NCBI GenBank assembly: GCA_958295765.1
Contig: CATQHB010000002.1
Location: 301,717-365,716 of the forward strand
Source: an uncultured Dehalococcoidia bacterium
GTDB lineage: Bacteria > Chloroflexota > Dehalococcoidia > Lucifugimonadales > UBA3495
Direction of reading: 5' to 3'
Length of the DNA stretch: 64,000 nucleotides
A program made the translations under genes and the position numbers. A model generated the notes under the pieces. The model did no database searches. It was given only the letters and a program-made list of their open reading frames with translations, and was not told the origin of the DNA. Below, in pieces: positions 8,330 through 17,554 of the stretch; positions within the stretch are counted from its first letter, which is position 1; each line of letters opens with the position of its first letter.

Positions 8330-9124
8330 CTACAGGACGGCGTAGTCGGCGTCCCGCTGGCCGGTTACGAACATATAGCCGGGGGCGTGGGTAATCATCA
8401 GGGAGGGCCGGGAGTTCAGGGCCACCGCCTGGGGGGTAACGCCGCAGGCCCAGAACACCGGCTCCTCGCCCGGCCGGATTTCCACTGGGTCGCCAAAGTC
8501 GGGGCGGCTGATGTCCCGGATGCCAATAACCGACGGGTCGCCGATGTGGACGGGGGCGCCATGGGTAGCCGGGAACCGGGAAGTTACCTGCACCGCCCGC
8601 ACTATCTTGTCGTGAGGCACCGGCCGCATACTCACCACCATCGGCCCGGAAAAGGCCCCCGCCGGATTGGTGGCGATGTTGGTCAGGTACATCGGCACGT
8701 TGCAGCGCATTTCCTGGTGCCGCAGGGGGATGCCGGCGTCGGCCAGCGCCGCCTCAAAGGAGAAACTGCACCCCAGCAGGAAGGAGACCAGGTCGTCGCG
8801 CCAGAGGCCCAGCAGGGAATCCACTTCCCCGGTCAGTTGCCCCTTTTCATAAACCCGGTAGCCGGGGATGTCGGTGCGAATGTCGGCGCCGGGAGCGGTC
8901 AGGGCCGGTTCAACCTGGCCGGCCTCGATAACCTCCAGCAGGGGACAGGGCCGGGGGTTGCGCTGGCAAAAGAGCAGGAAGTCAAAGGCCAGTTCCCGGG
9001 GCAGAATCGCCAAATTAGCCTGGACAAAACCGGGGGCCACCCCGGAAGTTACGCCCCGCCAGGCGCCGGAGCGGATTTTCGCCCAGGCTTCCCCGGGGGT
9101 TTGCGGCAGCGTTTGAGTCAGCAT
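8330..9124 (-). CDS. Putative hydro-lyase, DUF1445/YcsI family (N-terminal half of D-glutamate cyclase)
   Basis: A 264-residue soluble protein of the DUF1445 (YcsI, putative hydro-lyase) family. Typical family landmarks are WRGVTSGVAPGFVQANLAILP at the start, DLVSFLLGCSFSFEAAL in the middle, NIATNPAGAFSGPMVVSMRP, and the C-terminal WACGVTPQ and ITHAPGYMFVTGQRD. GGGAG precedes the ATG at 9122-9124. The next gene downstream, 56 nt away on the same strand, encodes a DUF4392 protein. In vertebrates these two domains are fused in D-glutamate cyclase, so this pair is likely an enzyme of amino-acid or oxoproline metabolism. The reaction in this organism is not established. Confidence 0.9.
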   Translation of the reverse strand: MLTQTLPQTPGEAWAKIRSGAWRGVTSGVAPGFVQANLAILPRELAFDFLLFCQRNPRPCPLLEVIEAGQVEPALTAPGADIRTDIPGYRVYEKGQLTGEVDSLLGLWRDDLVSFLLGCSFSFEAALADAGIPLRHQEMRCNVPMYLTNIATNPAGAFSGPMVVSMRPVPHDKIVRAVQVTSRFPATHGAPVHIGDPSVIGIRDISRPDFGDPVEIRPGEEPVFWACGVTPQAVALNSRPSLMITHAPGYMFVTGQRDADYAVL

Positions 9125-10197
9125 AATTCTCCCTTATTCGTCCTTCCCGTCGGGTTGAGGCTTAGGTCTTTGGAAGTTACGAAGTTGGTTATGGAACATT
9201 GAAAGTCCGGTGTCATCGAAAGTCCGGTGTCATTGAAAGTTCAATGTCATTCCGAGCGTAGCGAGGAATCTAAACTTCTGCCTAAGCGAGATTTCTGCCG
9301 GAACCGGAACGTTACAACGGCCCGGCATTTTAGATTCCTCCCTGCGGTCGGAATGACAGACCACCTGAGTAATTCCTGGCCCTATACCCTACATCATAGC
9401 ATAGTAGGTAGTTTCCGGCCCGGTCAATTGAGGCGCACCGCCGGGCCGGGCAATCGCGTCTTAACCAAGGCAACCCCGGCAACCGTCATTGGCAACCCAA
9501 GCCACCGTCGTTCCGGCGAAAGCCGGAATCCAGGAAATCCCCCGGAAAAGAGCGAGCCGGCTACAAAGGGTTCTGGATTCCGGCTTTCGCCGGAACGACG
9601 GGTTGGAATGACGGGTTGATTGAAATAACGGGTTTATGATTTGATTAACCGGTCAATTGGGGCGCACCGCCGGGCCGGGCAATCGCCGGCATTATCAACA
9701 TTCGTTGGTATTATCATCGACGTAGGGGCCGGTTACAAACCCGCCCCTACCATCCAACCGTCCACCGGATACGGAAGGATGGTTCGACAAGCTCACCATG
9801 AGCGGATTTAAGACTTTTGTAGGTATTATCATCAAGGTAGGGGCGGGTTTATAACCCGCCCGTCGTTCAAGGCAAGGAAATGCCGGAAAACGGGGGTGTC
9901 CTGTCTGACCTGTTCCTGCCCCGAACCAGGGCGGGTTACAAACCCGCCCCTACCATCCAACCATCCACCGGATACGGTCGAAGGATGGACGGAAATAAGA
10001 ATCGCCAGATATGGTAGGATGGTTCGACAAGCTCACCATGAGCGGATTTCAGACTTGCACCAGTTCAGGATTGGCGCAAAATCTGAACGACGCCAATCCT
10101 GATGATGTGCCAACCTTGGTGAAAAGCGGGGCCGGGGGTCTGGTAAATTGGGCAAAATCGCATATACTTACGCCAGAAAATCAGCGCCGCGCCGGGC
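9125..10197. repeat. 1.07-kb intergenic mosaic of dispersed repeats (families R5, R4, R2, R3, R1)
   Basis: I see no credible gene here. From left to right: a direct repeat of GAAAGTCCGGTGTCATTGA at about 9200-9240; R5, a 115-bp element at 9244-9358 with inverted ends GTCATTCCGAGCGTAGCGAG; R4 (TTAACCAAGGCAACCCCGGC) near 9470; R2, a hairpin element with arms GTCGTTCCGGCGAAAGCC at 9505-9601; a repeat of GGTCAATTGGGGCGCACCGC (9422 and 9653); R3 elements with GGGCGGGTTTATAACCCGCC near 9840 and 9930; and single R1 arms at 9779-9806 and 10018-10047. The same families occur throughout the window. Confidence 0.85.
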
Positions 10198-10884
10198 TTG
10201 AGTTTATCGGTGTATAGCGTATTTCTCCTGGCAAATCATGGGAATGGCCTGCGGCCCCTGCTGGAAACAATCAGCGGGGCCGGGCTGTCCTGCCGGTTCG
10301 GTTCCGAACTGTACCAGGTTGAGGAGGCCGCCGGTTCCCCGCAAACCAAGCCGGATGCGGTTCTGCTGGACGTGGAATCCTTTCCGCCGGCCGAGGGGCA
10401 GGAAATGGTGGCTGGCTGCCGGGGGTTGAAGGTGCCGGTGCTGGCCGTAGTGCCGGCGGCGGCGGTGGAGGCCTACGACCCGGCCCTTAACCCGGACGAG
10501 TTCATTTTAAGCCCGGTGCAGCCGGGGGAATTGCTGGCCCGCATCAGGCAGGCCATCTACCGGGTCAGCGGCCCGGCGGGGGCGCAACTGCTCAAGATTG
10601 GCGACCTGGTTATCGACCCGGAACGCTATGACGTGCTGATGGCCGGCCGGCGGGTTTCCCTCACCTACAAGGAGTTTCAACTGCTGGTGATGCTGGCCTC
10701 CAACCCCGGCCGGGTTTACACCCGGGACGTGCTGCTGAGCCAGGTATGGGGCTATGATTACCTGGGCGGCACCCGCACCGTGGACGTTCACGTGCGGCGG
10801 CTGCGCTCTAAAATAGAAGACCCCGACCACTCCTTCGTTGAAACCATCTGGAACGTGGGTTACCGCTTTAAGGCGATTGCCTAG
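10198..10884 (+). CDS. OmpR/PhoB-type response regulator
   Basis: A 228-residue DNA-binding response regulator. Residues 1-120 form a divergent receiver domain; the likely phosphoacceptor is Asp58 in DAVLLDVE, but the acidic pair near the N-terminus is missing (VYSVFLLANHG), so phosphorylation by the usual mechanism is doubtful. Residues 130-228 are a complete winged-helix domain with LTYKEFQLLVMLASNPGRVY, WGYDYLGGTRTVDVHVRRLR and WNVGYRF. The start is a TTG at 10198; no better ATG exists before the receiver domain. There is no sensor kinase next to it. It stands alone between a repeat region and the convergent NYN gene. Confidence 0.88.
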   Translation: MSLSVYSVFLLANHGNGLRPLLETISGAGLSCRFGSELYQVEEAAGSPQTKPDAVLLDVESFPPAEGQEMVAGCRGLKVPVLAVVPAAAVEAYDPALNPDEFILSPVQPGELLARIRQAIYRVSGPAGAQLLKIGDLVIDPERYDVLMAGRRVSLTYKEFQLLVMLASNPGRVYTRDVLLSQVWGYDYLGGTRTVDVHVRRLRSKIEDPDHSFVETIWNVGYRFKAIA

Positions 10885-10924
10885 GTGGACTCGGCGCTGG
10901 ACACTTCCTTTCAGAATTCAACAT

Positions 10925-11818
10925 TCATCGGGCAGAGTCTTTTGCCGCTTGTGTCATTTCGTATCGCCGGGGCCTATTACTAGGGTTAGTAACACCGCGT
11001 CGCTTGAGGATAGGGAAAATTTCGTGCAGGAATTTTTCCCCAAAGGTTGCCTCCCTGTTTTTTGCAGATTCACTGGTCGTTACTATCGAATGACGAGGCC
11101 ATCCTTCTTTTATAATTCTCCAGCAATCAACACTGCTGAACTGCCCTACCTCGATTTGGTCAATAATAGCTTGGGCCATACCTCCAAGAGGATTACTGAC
11201 ATTCTTTTTGGCTGCCGGCACTTCTTTGGGGATATTGGCCTCAATTTTCTCCGACACGGGGCTTGTCCTGCTTGGAAAGCGTACAACGTGGATGTGGTCG
11301 TTGGGGAAGAAATCCTTTATGGTCGAGGAGCGGGTTCCGTCACGATCGGTAACTACCCACAAGAACGGGATGTTGCCGGATGAATTATCGCCCCCGAATC
11401 TCTCTTCCTTCATTTTGTTGTAAAGCGAAATGAAGTCGCTATCGTCGCTTACTACCACAACGTAAGATATTCTGCCCAGCAAAATATCGGATATGGCATC
11501 TATAGCCATTGCAATATCGGCGGAATTCTTGGTTGGGCTGTTGCTGAAATGCTGAACACCTTGGGCGGCAATAACCAGGTGGGGGAACTGGCTTTTGGCC
11601 CACATATCCCAGAGCAGCACTTGGGCTGCTTGAACATAAAGATTCAAGCAGGAAGGGCCTGGCGCGGTTTCCGGCCAGGACTCCAGCAATGACGTAATGA
11701 CTTCTTGGGCTTCCGTTGCCCCCTGAAGGTTTTCTACATCTACGTAAATCCCGCTCCCCAATTTTTCAGTGGCCGCTTTCCCGGTATTTTGGTTTAATTC
11801 TGCAACTTCTTTCTGCAT
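10925..11818 (-). CDS. NYN (PIN-like) domain protein, putative RNase
   Basis: 297 residues. The N-terminal NYN domain has its acidic residues in place: YVDVEN with Asp27 and Asn30, NSADIAMAIDA with Asp101, and VVVSDDSDF with Asp125, Asp126 and Asp128. These resemble the metal-binding site of PIN-fold nucleases. A lysine-rich linker follows, then about 80 C-terminal residues (from QAIIDQIEVGQF) that look like a small winged-helix or LOTUS-type module ending in LKRRGVTNPSNRPRRYEM. Such proteins usually cut or bind RNA. The gene is the last of the minus-strand series with recG, 70 nt after it. Its GC content is lower than that of its neighbours. Confidence 0.75.
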   Translation of the reverse strand: MQKEVAELNQNTGKAATEKLGSGIYVDVENLQGATEAQEVITSLLESWPETAPGPSCLNLYVQAAQVLLWDMWAKSQFPHLVIAAQGVQHFSNSPTKNSADIAMAIDAISDILLGRISYVVVVSDDSDFISLYNKMKEERFGGDNSSGNIPFLWVVTDRDGTRSSTIKDFFPNDHIHVVRFPSRTSPVSEKIEANIPKEVPAAKKNVSNPLGGMAQAIIDQIEVGQFSSVDCWRIIKEGWPRHSIVTTSESAKNREATFGEKFLHEIFPILKRRGVTNPSNRPRRYEMTQAAKDSAR

Positions 11819-11888
11819 AGTCTTACTTTATCAGTGAGAAAATAAGCCGGCAAGCCACTATTGGCAAGCCACTGATTGAAGGCCCCCC

Positions 11889-14441
11889 CTAGCTGAACTC
11901 GGCGCTTACCTGCTCCATAAAGCGGGCTACCTGGGCGGCCAGCGCCGGGTGTTCCGCCAGGGCCAACTCCGGGTCTTGCTCCATAATCCGGGTGGCCTCC
12001 TGGCGGGCCAGGTCCAGCAGTTCCCGGTCGGAGACGTGGGCCATGCGCAGGTTGGGCAGGCCGCTCTGCCGGGTGCCAAAGAAGTCCCCCGGCCCCCGCA
12101 GTTCCAAGTCCACCTCGGCCAACTGAAACCCGTCATTGATTTGCTCTAAAGCGTTCAGCCGTTTAGTGGCATTTTCCGAGGGGTCATCCGACATCAGGAT
12201 GCAGTAGCTTTTATGCTCGCCGCGCCCGACGCGGCCCCGGAACTGGTGCAGTTGGGACAGGCCGAACCGGTCGGCGCCCTCAATCAACATCACCGTGGCG
12301 TTAGGCACGTCAATGCCCACTTCCACCACCGCCGTAGTAACCAGGATGTCCAGGTCGCCGTCCCGGAACCGGCGCATCACCCGGTCTTTTTCCGCCGCCG
12401 TCATTCGCCCGTGCAGCAGGCCCAGGCGCAGTTGGGGAAACACCTCGCGGGACAATCGCTGGTACTCTTCCGTGGCAGCCTTGGCTTCAATGGCGTCCGA
12501 CTCGTCAATCAATGGATAAACGATGAACGCTTGCCGGCCTTCGCTAACCTGTCGTTTGATGCCACCATATACGATTTCCCGTTCCCGACTTTCAGAGCCT
12601 CGCCATTGAGTTTGGATTTCCTGGCGGCCGGGGGGCAGTTCGTTGATGGTGGAAATGTCCAGGTCGCCGTACAGGGTCAGGGACAGGGTGCGGGGAATGG
12701 GCGTGGCCGACAGCACCAGGGTGTGGGGGTTCTCCCGGCTCTTTTGGCGCAGGGCCGAGCGTTGGGCCACCCCGAACCGGTGCTGCTCATCCATTACCGC
12801 CAGGGCCAGGTTGGGCAACTCTACGCCGTCCTGGATGAGGGCGTGGGTTCCGATGAGCAGGTCCAGGCCGCCATCAGCGGCCATTCCGGTCAGCTTGCGG
12901 CGCGCCCGGACTCCGGTGCTGCCGGTCAACAGCCCCACCGTTACCGGGCGGCCCAGGGCCTCGGGCCAGGCGGTCAGCACGTTTCCTTCCTGAGCGGTAG
13001 GGGCCAGACCGCCCAGCAGATTGGCTACGGTCTGAAAGTGCTGCTCGGCCAGCACCTCGGTCGGCACCATAATGGCGCCCTGGTAGCCGGCGGCAATGGT
13101 GGCTAACAGGGCCACCAGCACCACCACCGTCTTGCCGCTGCCCACTTCGCCCTGGAGCAGGCGGCTCATCGGCGGCGTCCCCCGCGCCAGGTCGTCCAGA
13201 ATCTCCCCGACGCAGTTCCGCTGGGCCGCCGTCAAGGTAAAAGGGAGCGACTCGACCAGACCCTCCAGCAGGGTCGGATTGGTCGCTACGGCCACCCCTT
13301 CTACCGCCCGGTTGTTGCGCTGCCGGCGGGCCAGCACCGCCAGTTGCAAGGTCAGCAGTTCGTCAAAGGCCAGGCGGCGGCGCGCCTGCGTCCACCGCTC
13401 CAGGCTGTCCGGGTAGTGGGCCTGCCGGATGGCCTGGTGCAGGGGCAGCAGGCCGGCGCGGGACAACAGCTTGGGCGGCAGGGGTTCCTCGACGCCGGCC
13501 AGCCATTCGTTGAGCGTCTGCCAGGTGAGGCTGCGGAGGTTCCGCCCGGTCAGGCCGGCGGTCAGGGGATAGACCGGCAGCAGCCGCCCAGTATGGATGG
13601 AGGGTTGCCCCCGGTTAAGAATTTCGTACTCCGGCGACTCGAACACCGGCCGGCCCCGGAACTCATCCACTTTGCCGCTGACCGCAACCTGGGTGTTGGG
13701 TTTGAGGGTGCGGGCCAGGTAAGCCTGCCCGAACCAGGTTACTCTGACGCTGCCGGTATCGTCGCGCAGCACCGCCTCGGTAGCCTTGCGCCCCTGCTGG
13801 CCCAGCCGCACCTCCCGCGCCTCTGCGACCTGCCCCACCACGGTACGATCCTGACCGGCCCACAGGTCGGCGATTTTGACGGTTTCCGAGTAGTCCAGGT
13901 GGTAGCGGGGGAAGTGGTAGAGCAAGTCCCGGACGGTAGCGATGCCCAGCTTGCTCAGTTGGCCCGACAGCTTGTCATTTACCCGTTTCAGCGTGGTTAC
14001 CGGAACGTCAACGTCCGGTTTCTCCGGGGGTGAGTCGGCGGGTGAGTCGGCGGGTGTGCCGGCGCCATTGGCGGCGGAATCGGGCAGCGGTTGTTTGGCC
14101 CGGCGCGCCGGCGGGGTTTTGGGTTGAGTTGCCGGGTTGGGGGCCGGTGGCGGTGCGGCCCGGCCCGGTTCCAGCAGGGCGCGCCATTGATTGACCCACT
14201 CCTCCCGTTCCGGCAGGGACATATCGGCGTAAGAGAGCTGTAGCAACGCCGGGGCGTCCGGGGCCTCCTTGAGGAAAGCGGTTATTGCCTCAGCCCAATG
14301 CCGTAGGAAGTCATCAATACCCCCGATTACGGCCCGGTTGTTGAACCCGTTAGCCCGTTCCTGTTCCAGGATTCTACGGAAAGGTTCAATCCAGCCGGGC
14401 GTGTCGGCAGTATTGGAAGTATTTGTTGAACTGGATGCCAT
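11889..14441 (-). CDS. recG: ATP-dependent DNA helicase RecG
   Basis: Superfamily 2 helicase that remodels stalled replication forks and Holliday junctions. It has a ~100-residue lineage-specific N-terminal extension ending in a Pro/Ala-rich linker. A wedge/OB domain follows (KLGIATVRDLLYHFPRYHLDY, then VVGQVAEAREV), then the helicase core with Walker A GEVGSGKTVV, DEQHRFG box II, SATPIPRTL box III and the C-terminal GRVGRG motif with QLHQFRGRVGRGEH. The 850-residue length exceeds the usual ~690 because of the N-terminal extension. It lies between the DegV-like gene (53 nt upstream) and the NYN gene, in one apparent operon. Confidence 0.97.
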   Translation of the reverse strand: MASSSTNTSNTADTPGWIEPFRRILEQERANGFNNRAVIGGIDDFLRHWAEAITAFLKEAPDAPALLQLSYADMSLPEREEWVNQWRALLEPGRAAPPPAPNPATQPKTPPARRAKQPLPDSAANGAGTPADSPADSPPEKPDVDVPVTTLKRVNDKLSGQLSKLGIATVRDLLYHFPRYHLDYSETVKIADLWAGQDRTVVGQVAEAREVRLGQQGRKATEAVLRDDTGSVRVTWFGQAYLARTLKPNTQVAVSGKVDEFRGRPVFESPEYEILNRGQPSIHTGRLLPVYPLTAGLTGRNLRSLTWQTLNEWLAGVEEPLPPKLLSRAGLLPLHQAIRQAHYPDSLERWTQARRRLAFDELLTLQLAVLARRQRNNRAVEGVAVATNPTLLEGLVESLPFTLTAAQRNCVGEILDDLARGTPPMSRLLQGEVGSGKTVVVLVALLATIAAGYQGAIMVPTEVLAEQHFQTVANLLGGLAPTAQEGNVLTAWPEALGRPVTVGLLTGSTGVRARRKLTGMAADGGLDLLIGTHALIQDGVELPNLALAVMDEQHRFGVAQRSALRQKSRENPHTLVLSATPIPRTLSLTLYGDLDISTINELPPGRQEIQTQWRGSESREREIVYGGIKRQVSEGRQAFIVYPLIDESDAIEAKAATEEYQRLSREVFPQLRLGLLHGRMTAAEKDRVMRRFRDGDLDILVTTAVVEVGIDVPNATVMLIEGADRFGLSQLHQFRGRVGRGEHKSYCILMSDDPSENATKRLNALEQINDGFQLAEVDLELRGPGDFFGTRQSGLPNLRMAHVSDRELLDLARQEATRIMEQDPELALAEHPALAAQVARFMEQVSAEFS

Positions 14442-14494
14442 CAGAATTGCACCGTTACACCGCCCGGTTGTTTTCCGTTAATGGCCGGCTGCCG

Positions 14495-15334
14495 CTACCG
14501 GGCGGAAGTAAGGGCTATTCCCAGGGCCTTGGGGCCGACGTAAGTGCCCAGGGCCGGCCCGAAACGGCTGGTGATGATTTGCTCCTCGGGCAGCAGTTCG
14601 CTCAGGCGGTGGCGCAGGTCGGCGGCCCAATCCGCTTCGGTGCTGTACACTACGCCGAGTTGTTGCAGGGGCGCCCGTTCCCGGGCCAATTCCACCAAGC
14701 GGCGCATTGCCCGCTCGTGGTTGCGGGGCCGTTCCAGGGGCGATACCTCGCCGTCCAGCAGGGTCAGGATGGGCTTGACGCTCAACAGCGACCCGACAAA
14801 AGCCTGGGCCTTGCCAATCCGCCCGCCCTTTTGCAGGTATTCCAGGGTGTCCAGGGAAAAGAAGGTAGTAGTCAACCCCAGGTTGGCGCGTACCGGCTCC
14901 GCCACTTCCCGGCCGGAGGCCGCCTCTTGGGCCCGTTGGGCCGCCGCCACGGCGACCAGCCCCAGCGCACTGGAGGCCAGGCCGGAGTCGATAACCTCAA
15001 TGGGGACGTCGTCGCCCAGGGCGGCTTTAGCCTGGGTCGCCGAGTTGACGGTGCCGCTGAGCTTGCCGGAGACGTGAATGGACACTATTTCGTGGCCCTG
15101 CTCCAGCAATTCCTGGTAGGCCGTCTGAAAGGCGCCCACCGACGGCTGGGAAGTGGTGGGCAGGTTCCCGCCGGAGGTCAGACGCCGGTAAAAGTCATCC
15201 GGGGTCAGGTCAATCCCGTCCCGATAGTTCACATCATCAATTACCACGTTGCTGGCGACGATGCTGATGTCCAGTTGCCGGGCCAAGTCGGCCGGCAAGT
15301 CCGAGGTGCTGTCGGTAACAATGCGTATTGCCAT
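14495..15334 (-). CDS. DegV family fatty-acid-binding protein (FakB-like)
   Basis: 279 residues of the DegV/FakB family, which present an acyl chain to the kinase FakA. Landmarks are VTDSTSDLP at residues 5-13, the TTSQPSVGAF loop near 100, IHVSGKLSGTVNSA, the conserved LEYLQKGGRIGKAQ, and SLLSVKPIL. The gene starts 3 nt after the stop of the fakA-like gene. This tight pairing supports a fatty acid kinase complex that phosphorylates exogenous or recycled fatty acids for phospholipid synthesis, as known in Firmicutes. Ligand specificity cannot be read. recG follows on the same strand. Confidence 0.93.
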   Translation of the reverse strand: MAIRIVTDSTSDLPADLARQLDISIVASNVVIDDVNYRDGIDLTPDDFYRRLTSGGNLPTTSQPSVGAFQTAYQELLEQGHEIVSIHVSGKLSGTVNSATQAKAALGDDVPIEVIDSGLASSALGLVAVAAAQRAQEAASGREVAEPVRANLGLTTTFFSLDTLEYLQKGGRIGKAQAFVGSLLSVKPILTLLDGEVSPLERPRNHERAMRRLVELARERAPLQQLGVVYSTEADWAADLRHRLSELLPEEQIITSRFGPALGTYVGPKALGIALTSAR

Positions 15335-15337
15335 TGC

Positions 15338-16999
15338 TTACTCCACGGAGGCAAAGTAGGGATAGTGGGGCTGGCCGCCGTAAATCAGGTCAATCTGAAC
15401 CCCCGGCGCCTGCGCCTCAATCCGCCGGGACAGGGCCTCGGCCTGTTCCTGGCTGGCGTCCGCGCCCCGGTAGAGGGTTACGATGTGGTCGTCGGTAAGC
15501 CCGACCCCGGCCAGGGCGGACAGCAGGGCTTCCTCCGGCGTGTCCTTTACTACGGCTAAATCGCCCTCCACCAGGCCCATATAATCCCCTTCGGCTACGG
15601 CGATGCCTTCCAGGGTGGTATCGCGGATTGACCGGGTAATCTCGATGGAGACTACGGCGGTCAGGGCGTCGGCCATTGCTTGCAGGTTTTGGGCGGCGGA
15701 GACCTGCGCGTTGAAGGCCAGGGCCGCCGCCACCCCTTGGGACACGGTGCGGGACTGAATCACGTAAAGGTTCTGCGCCGCGTTTTCCCGCTCCGCCGCC
15801 TGGGTCGCGGTTATCGCCACGTTCTTGTTGTTGGGCAGGAGGATGACCTCCCGGCCGCCGGAGGATTCGGCGGCGTTGAGCAGTTGGGCCACGCTGGGGT
15901 TCATCGTTTGCCCGCCGCTGACTACGGCGGCGCAACCGGAGTCCCGGAACAGTTGAGCCAGCCCGTCGCCGGGGGCTACCGCCACCAGCGCAATCCCCGA
16001 CTTGGGCGCGCCCCGCTCCTGGTGTCCCGTCGCCCAATCCTGGTTTTGCATCGTCATATTGTCAATCTTGATTTGCGACAACTCGCCCCGGGCCACGCCG
16101 TAGCTCAGGGCGGCGCCCGGGTCCTCGACGTGAACGTGCACCCGGATCACCCGGTCGTCGCCCACGATTACCAGGGACTCGGCCTGCTGGCCCAAGTCCT
16201 CCCGTACCTGCTCCAGATCCAGCCCCTCGCCTTGAATCAGGAATTGGGTGCAGTAGCCCCATTCCAGTTCGGTGGAGGAGTCCAGAAAGTCGCTTTCGAC
16301 GGAAACGGAGGCCAGTTGCGCCGGGTCAATCTGGCCGGCGGCGGTATTCAACTCCAGGTCAATCTGGGCCGCATCCTGCCCGTTCAGGTGGTGGTAGGCG
16401 CCGCCGAGGATGACCACGATGCCCATACCCCCGGCGTCCACTACGCCAGCCTCTTGCAGCTTGGGCAGCAGGGACGGGGTACTGTCGAGGGCCTCTTTGG
16501 ACGCCTCAAAAGCCAGTTCCCACAGGGCCAGCAGGTCATCCCCCGCTCCGTCCTGCGCTACCCGGCTTTCCAGGGCCTCGGCCACGCAGCGAATGACGGT
16601 GAGCATCGTGCCTTCCACCGGGTTGCCCACCGCGCGATAGGCGGCCTGGGTCGCCGCCCGGAAGGCTTGGGCCAGGTCAGCGCCGGCGCAAACCTCTTTC
16701 CCTTCCAGCCCCTGGGCGATTCCCTTAAAAAACTGGGACAGGATGACGCCGCTGTTGCCCCGGGCCTCCCAAAAGGCGCCGTCGGCCACCAGCGCCGCCA
16801 CCTGGCCGGCGGTGGCCCCTGCGGATTGGGCGCACTTGGCTACGCCGGCGCTCATCGTCAGCAGCATATTAGTTCCGGTATCGCCGTCGGGCACCGGGTA
16901 AACGTTCAAGGCGTTGATCGGGTCCCGGTAGCGTTCCAGGCAGCGAAACCCGGCGGTCAGGGCCTGGGCCAGTTCATCCCCGTGCAGGACTTTCATCAT
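15338..16999 (-). CDS. DhaL-domain kinase, FakA/YloV-like
   Basis: 553 residues of the DAK2/YloV family. Residues 8-200 form the DhaL ATP-binding domain with LNVYPVPDGDTGTN at 31-44 and EARGNSGVILSQFF. A middle domain and a C-terminal domain follow, with GGQTMNPS, LLPNNKNV and the acidic C-terminal ALSRRIEAQAP region. In the known system FakA phosphorylates a fatty acid bound by a DegV-type FakB. The next gene, only 3 nt downstream, encodes that partner. Two consecutive ATG codons exist (16997-16999 and 16994-16996), with TGAGGA just upstream favouring the second. A promoter lies at 17045-17072. Confidence 0.93.
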   Translation of the reverse strand: MMKVLHGDELAQALTAGFRCLERYRDPINALNVYPVPDGDTGTNMLLTMSAGVAKCAQSAGATAGQVAALVADGAFWEARGNSGVILSQFFKGIAQGLEGKEVCAGADLAQAFRAATQAAYRAVGNPVEGTMLTVIRCVAEALESRVAQDGAGDDLLALWELAFEASKEALDSTPSLLPKLQEAGVVDAGGMGIVVILGGAYHHLNGQDAAQIDLELNTAAGQIDPAQLASVSVESDFLDSSTELEWGYCTQFLIQGEGLDLEQVREDLGQQAESLVIVGDDRVIRVHVHVEDPGAALSYGVARGELSQIKIDNMTMQNQDWATGHQERGAPKSGIALVAVAPGDGLAQLFRDSGCAAVVSGGQTMNPSVAQLLNAAESSGGREVILLPNNKNVAITATQAAERENAAQNLYVIQSRTVSQGVAAALAFNAQVSAAQNLQAMADALTAVVSIEITRSIRDTTLEGIAVAEGDYMGLVEGDLAVVKDTPEEALLSALAGVGLTDDHIVTLYRGADASQEQAEALSRRIEAQAPGVQIDLIYGGQPHYPYFASVE

Positions 17000-17044
17000 T
17001 CCTCAGTTCCTTACCTTGCCTAAAACCAAGCTCAACCAACAGCT

Positions 17045-17072
17045 ATTATATATGGACTTGCCGGATATTCAA
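17045..17072 (-). promoter_or_regulatory. Probable sigma70-type promoter of the fakA-degV-recG operon
   Basis: On the minus strand TTGAAT (17067-17072) and TATAAT (17045-17050) are separated by 16 nt. The predicted start of transcription falls about 35-40 nt upstream of the fakA-like ATG. It is the only good hexamer pair in the gap before that gene. Confidence 0.6.
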
Positions 17073-17099
17073 CTTTGGCTTATTCCGCGAATGGGGAGA

Positions 17100-17460
17100 T
17101 TTTGCCCCGGACGGGTATTCTTAACCCTTGCCGGTATTACCATCACCCTTGCCGGCATTATCACCGGCGTAGGGGCGGGTTTCTAACCCGCCCGGAGTTC
17201 AACGGCAAGGGAATACCAACAAATGTTGGGAATATCGCCGGTCAAGGTCAATCGCATCACATACCCGTCATTCCGCCCCCCATAACCGTCGTTCCGGCGA
17301 AAGCCGGAATCCAGGAAATCCCCAGGAAAAGAACGTGCCGGCCGCATAGGATTCTGGATTCCGGCTTTCGCCGGAACGACGGTTACTAATGACGGTTACT
17401 TAGGAATGACGGTTGTTTAGGTTGCCCCGGTCAAGACGCGATTGCCCGGCCTGCTGACAA
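17100..17460. repeat. Repeat-filled gap with R3, R2 and R4 elements
   Basis: Contains an R3 element (GGGCGGGTTTCTAACCCGCC) at about 17172-17192 with the companion phrase AATACCAACAAATG near 17213, an R2 hairpin element at 17286-17382, and an R4 phrase (GGTTGCCCCGGTCAAGACGC) at 17420-17445. No gene is visible between the fakA promoter and the ruvB promoter. Confidence 0.8.
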
Positions 17461-17467
17461 CCTTTCC

Positions 17468-17496
17468 TTGACGCTGCCTTTGCCCTGGCCTAGAAT
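17468..17496 (+). promoter_or_regulatory. Sigma70-type promoter of ruvB
   Basis: TTGACG at 17468-17473 and TAGAAT at 17491-17496 with the ideal 17-nt spacer. Transcription should begin near 17503. This excludes the in-frame TTG at 17468 and ATG at 17495 as translation starts and points to the TTG at 17555 for ruvB. Confidence 0.7.
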
Positions 17497-17554
17497 GGGC
17501 CGCAGCAGCCGTAGAGAGCAGAAAGCGGCAAGCGGTAACGGACAGGACAAGCAC

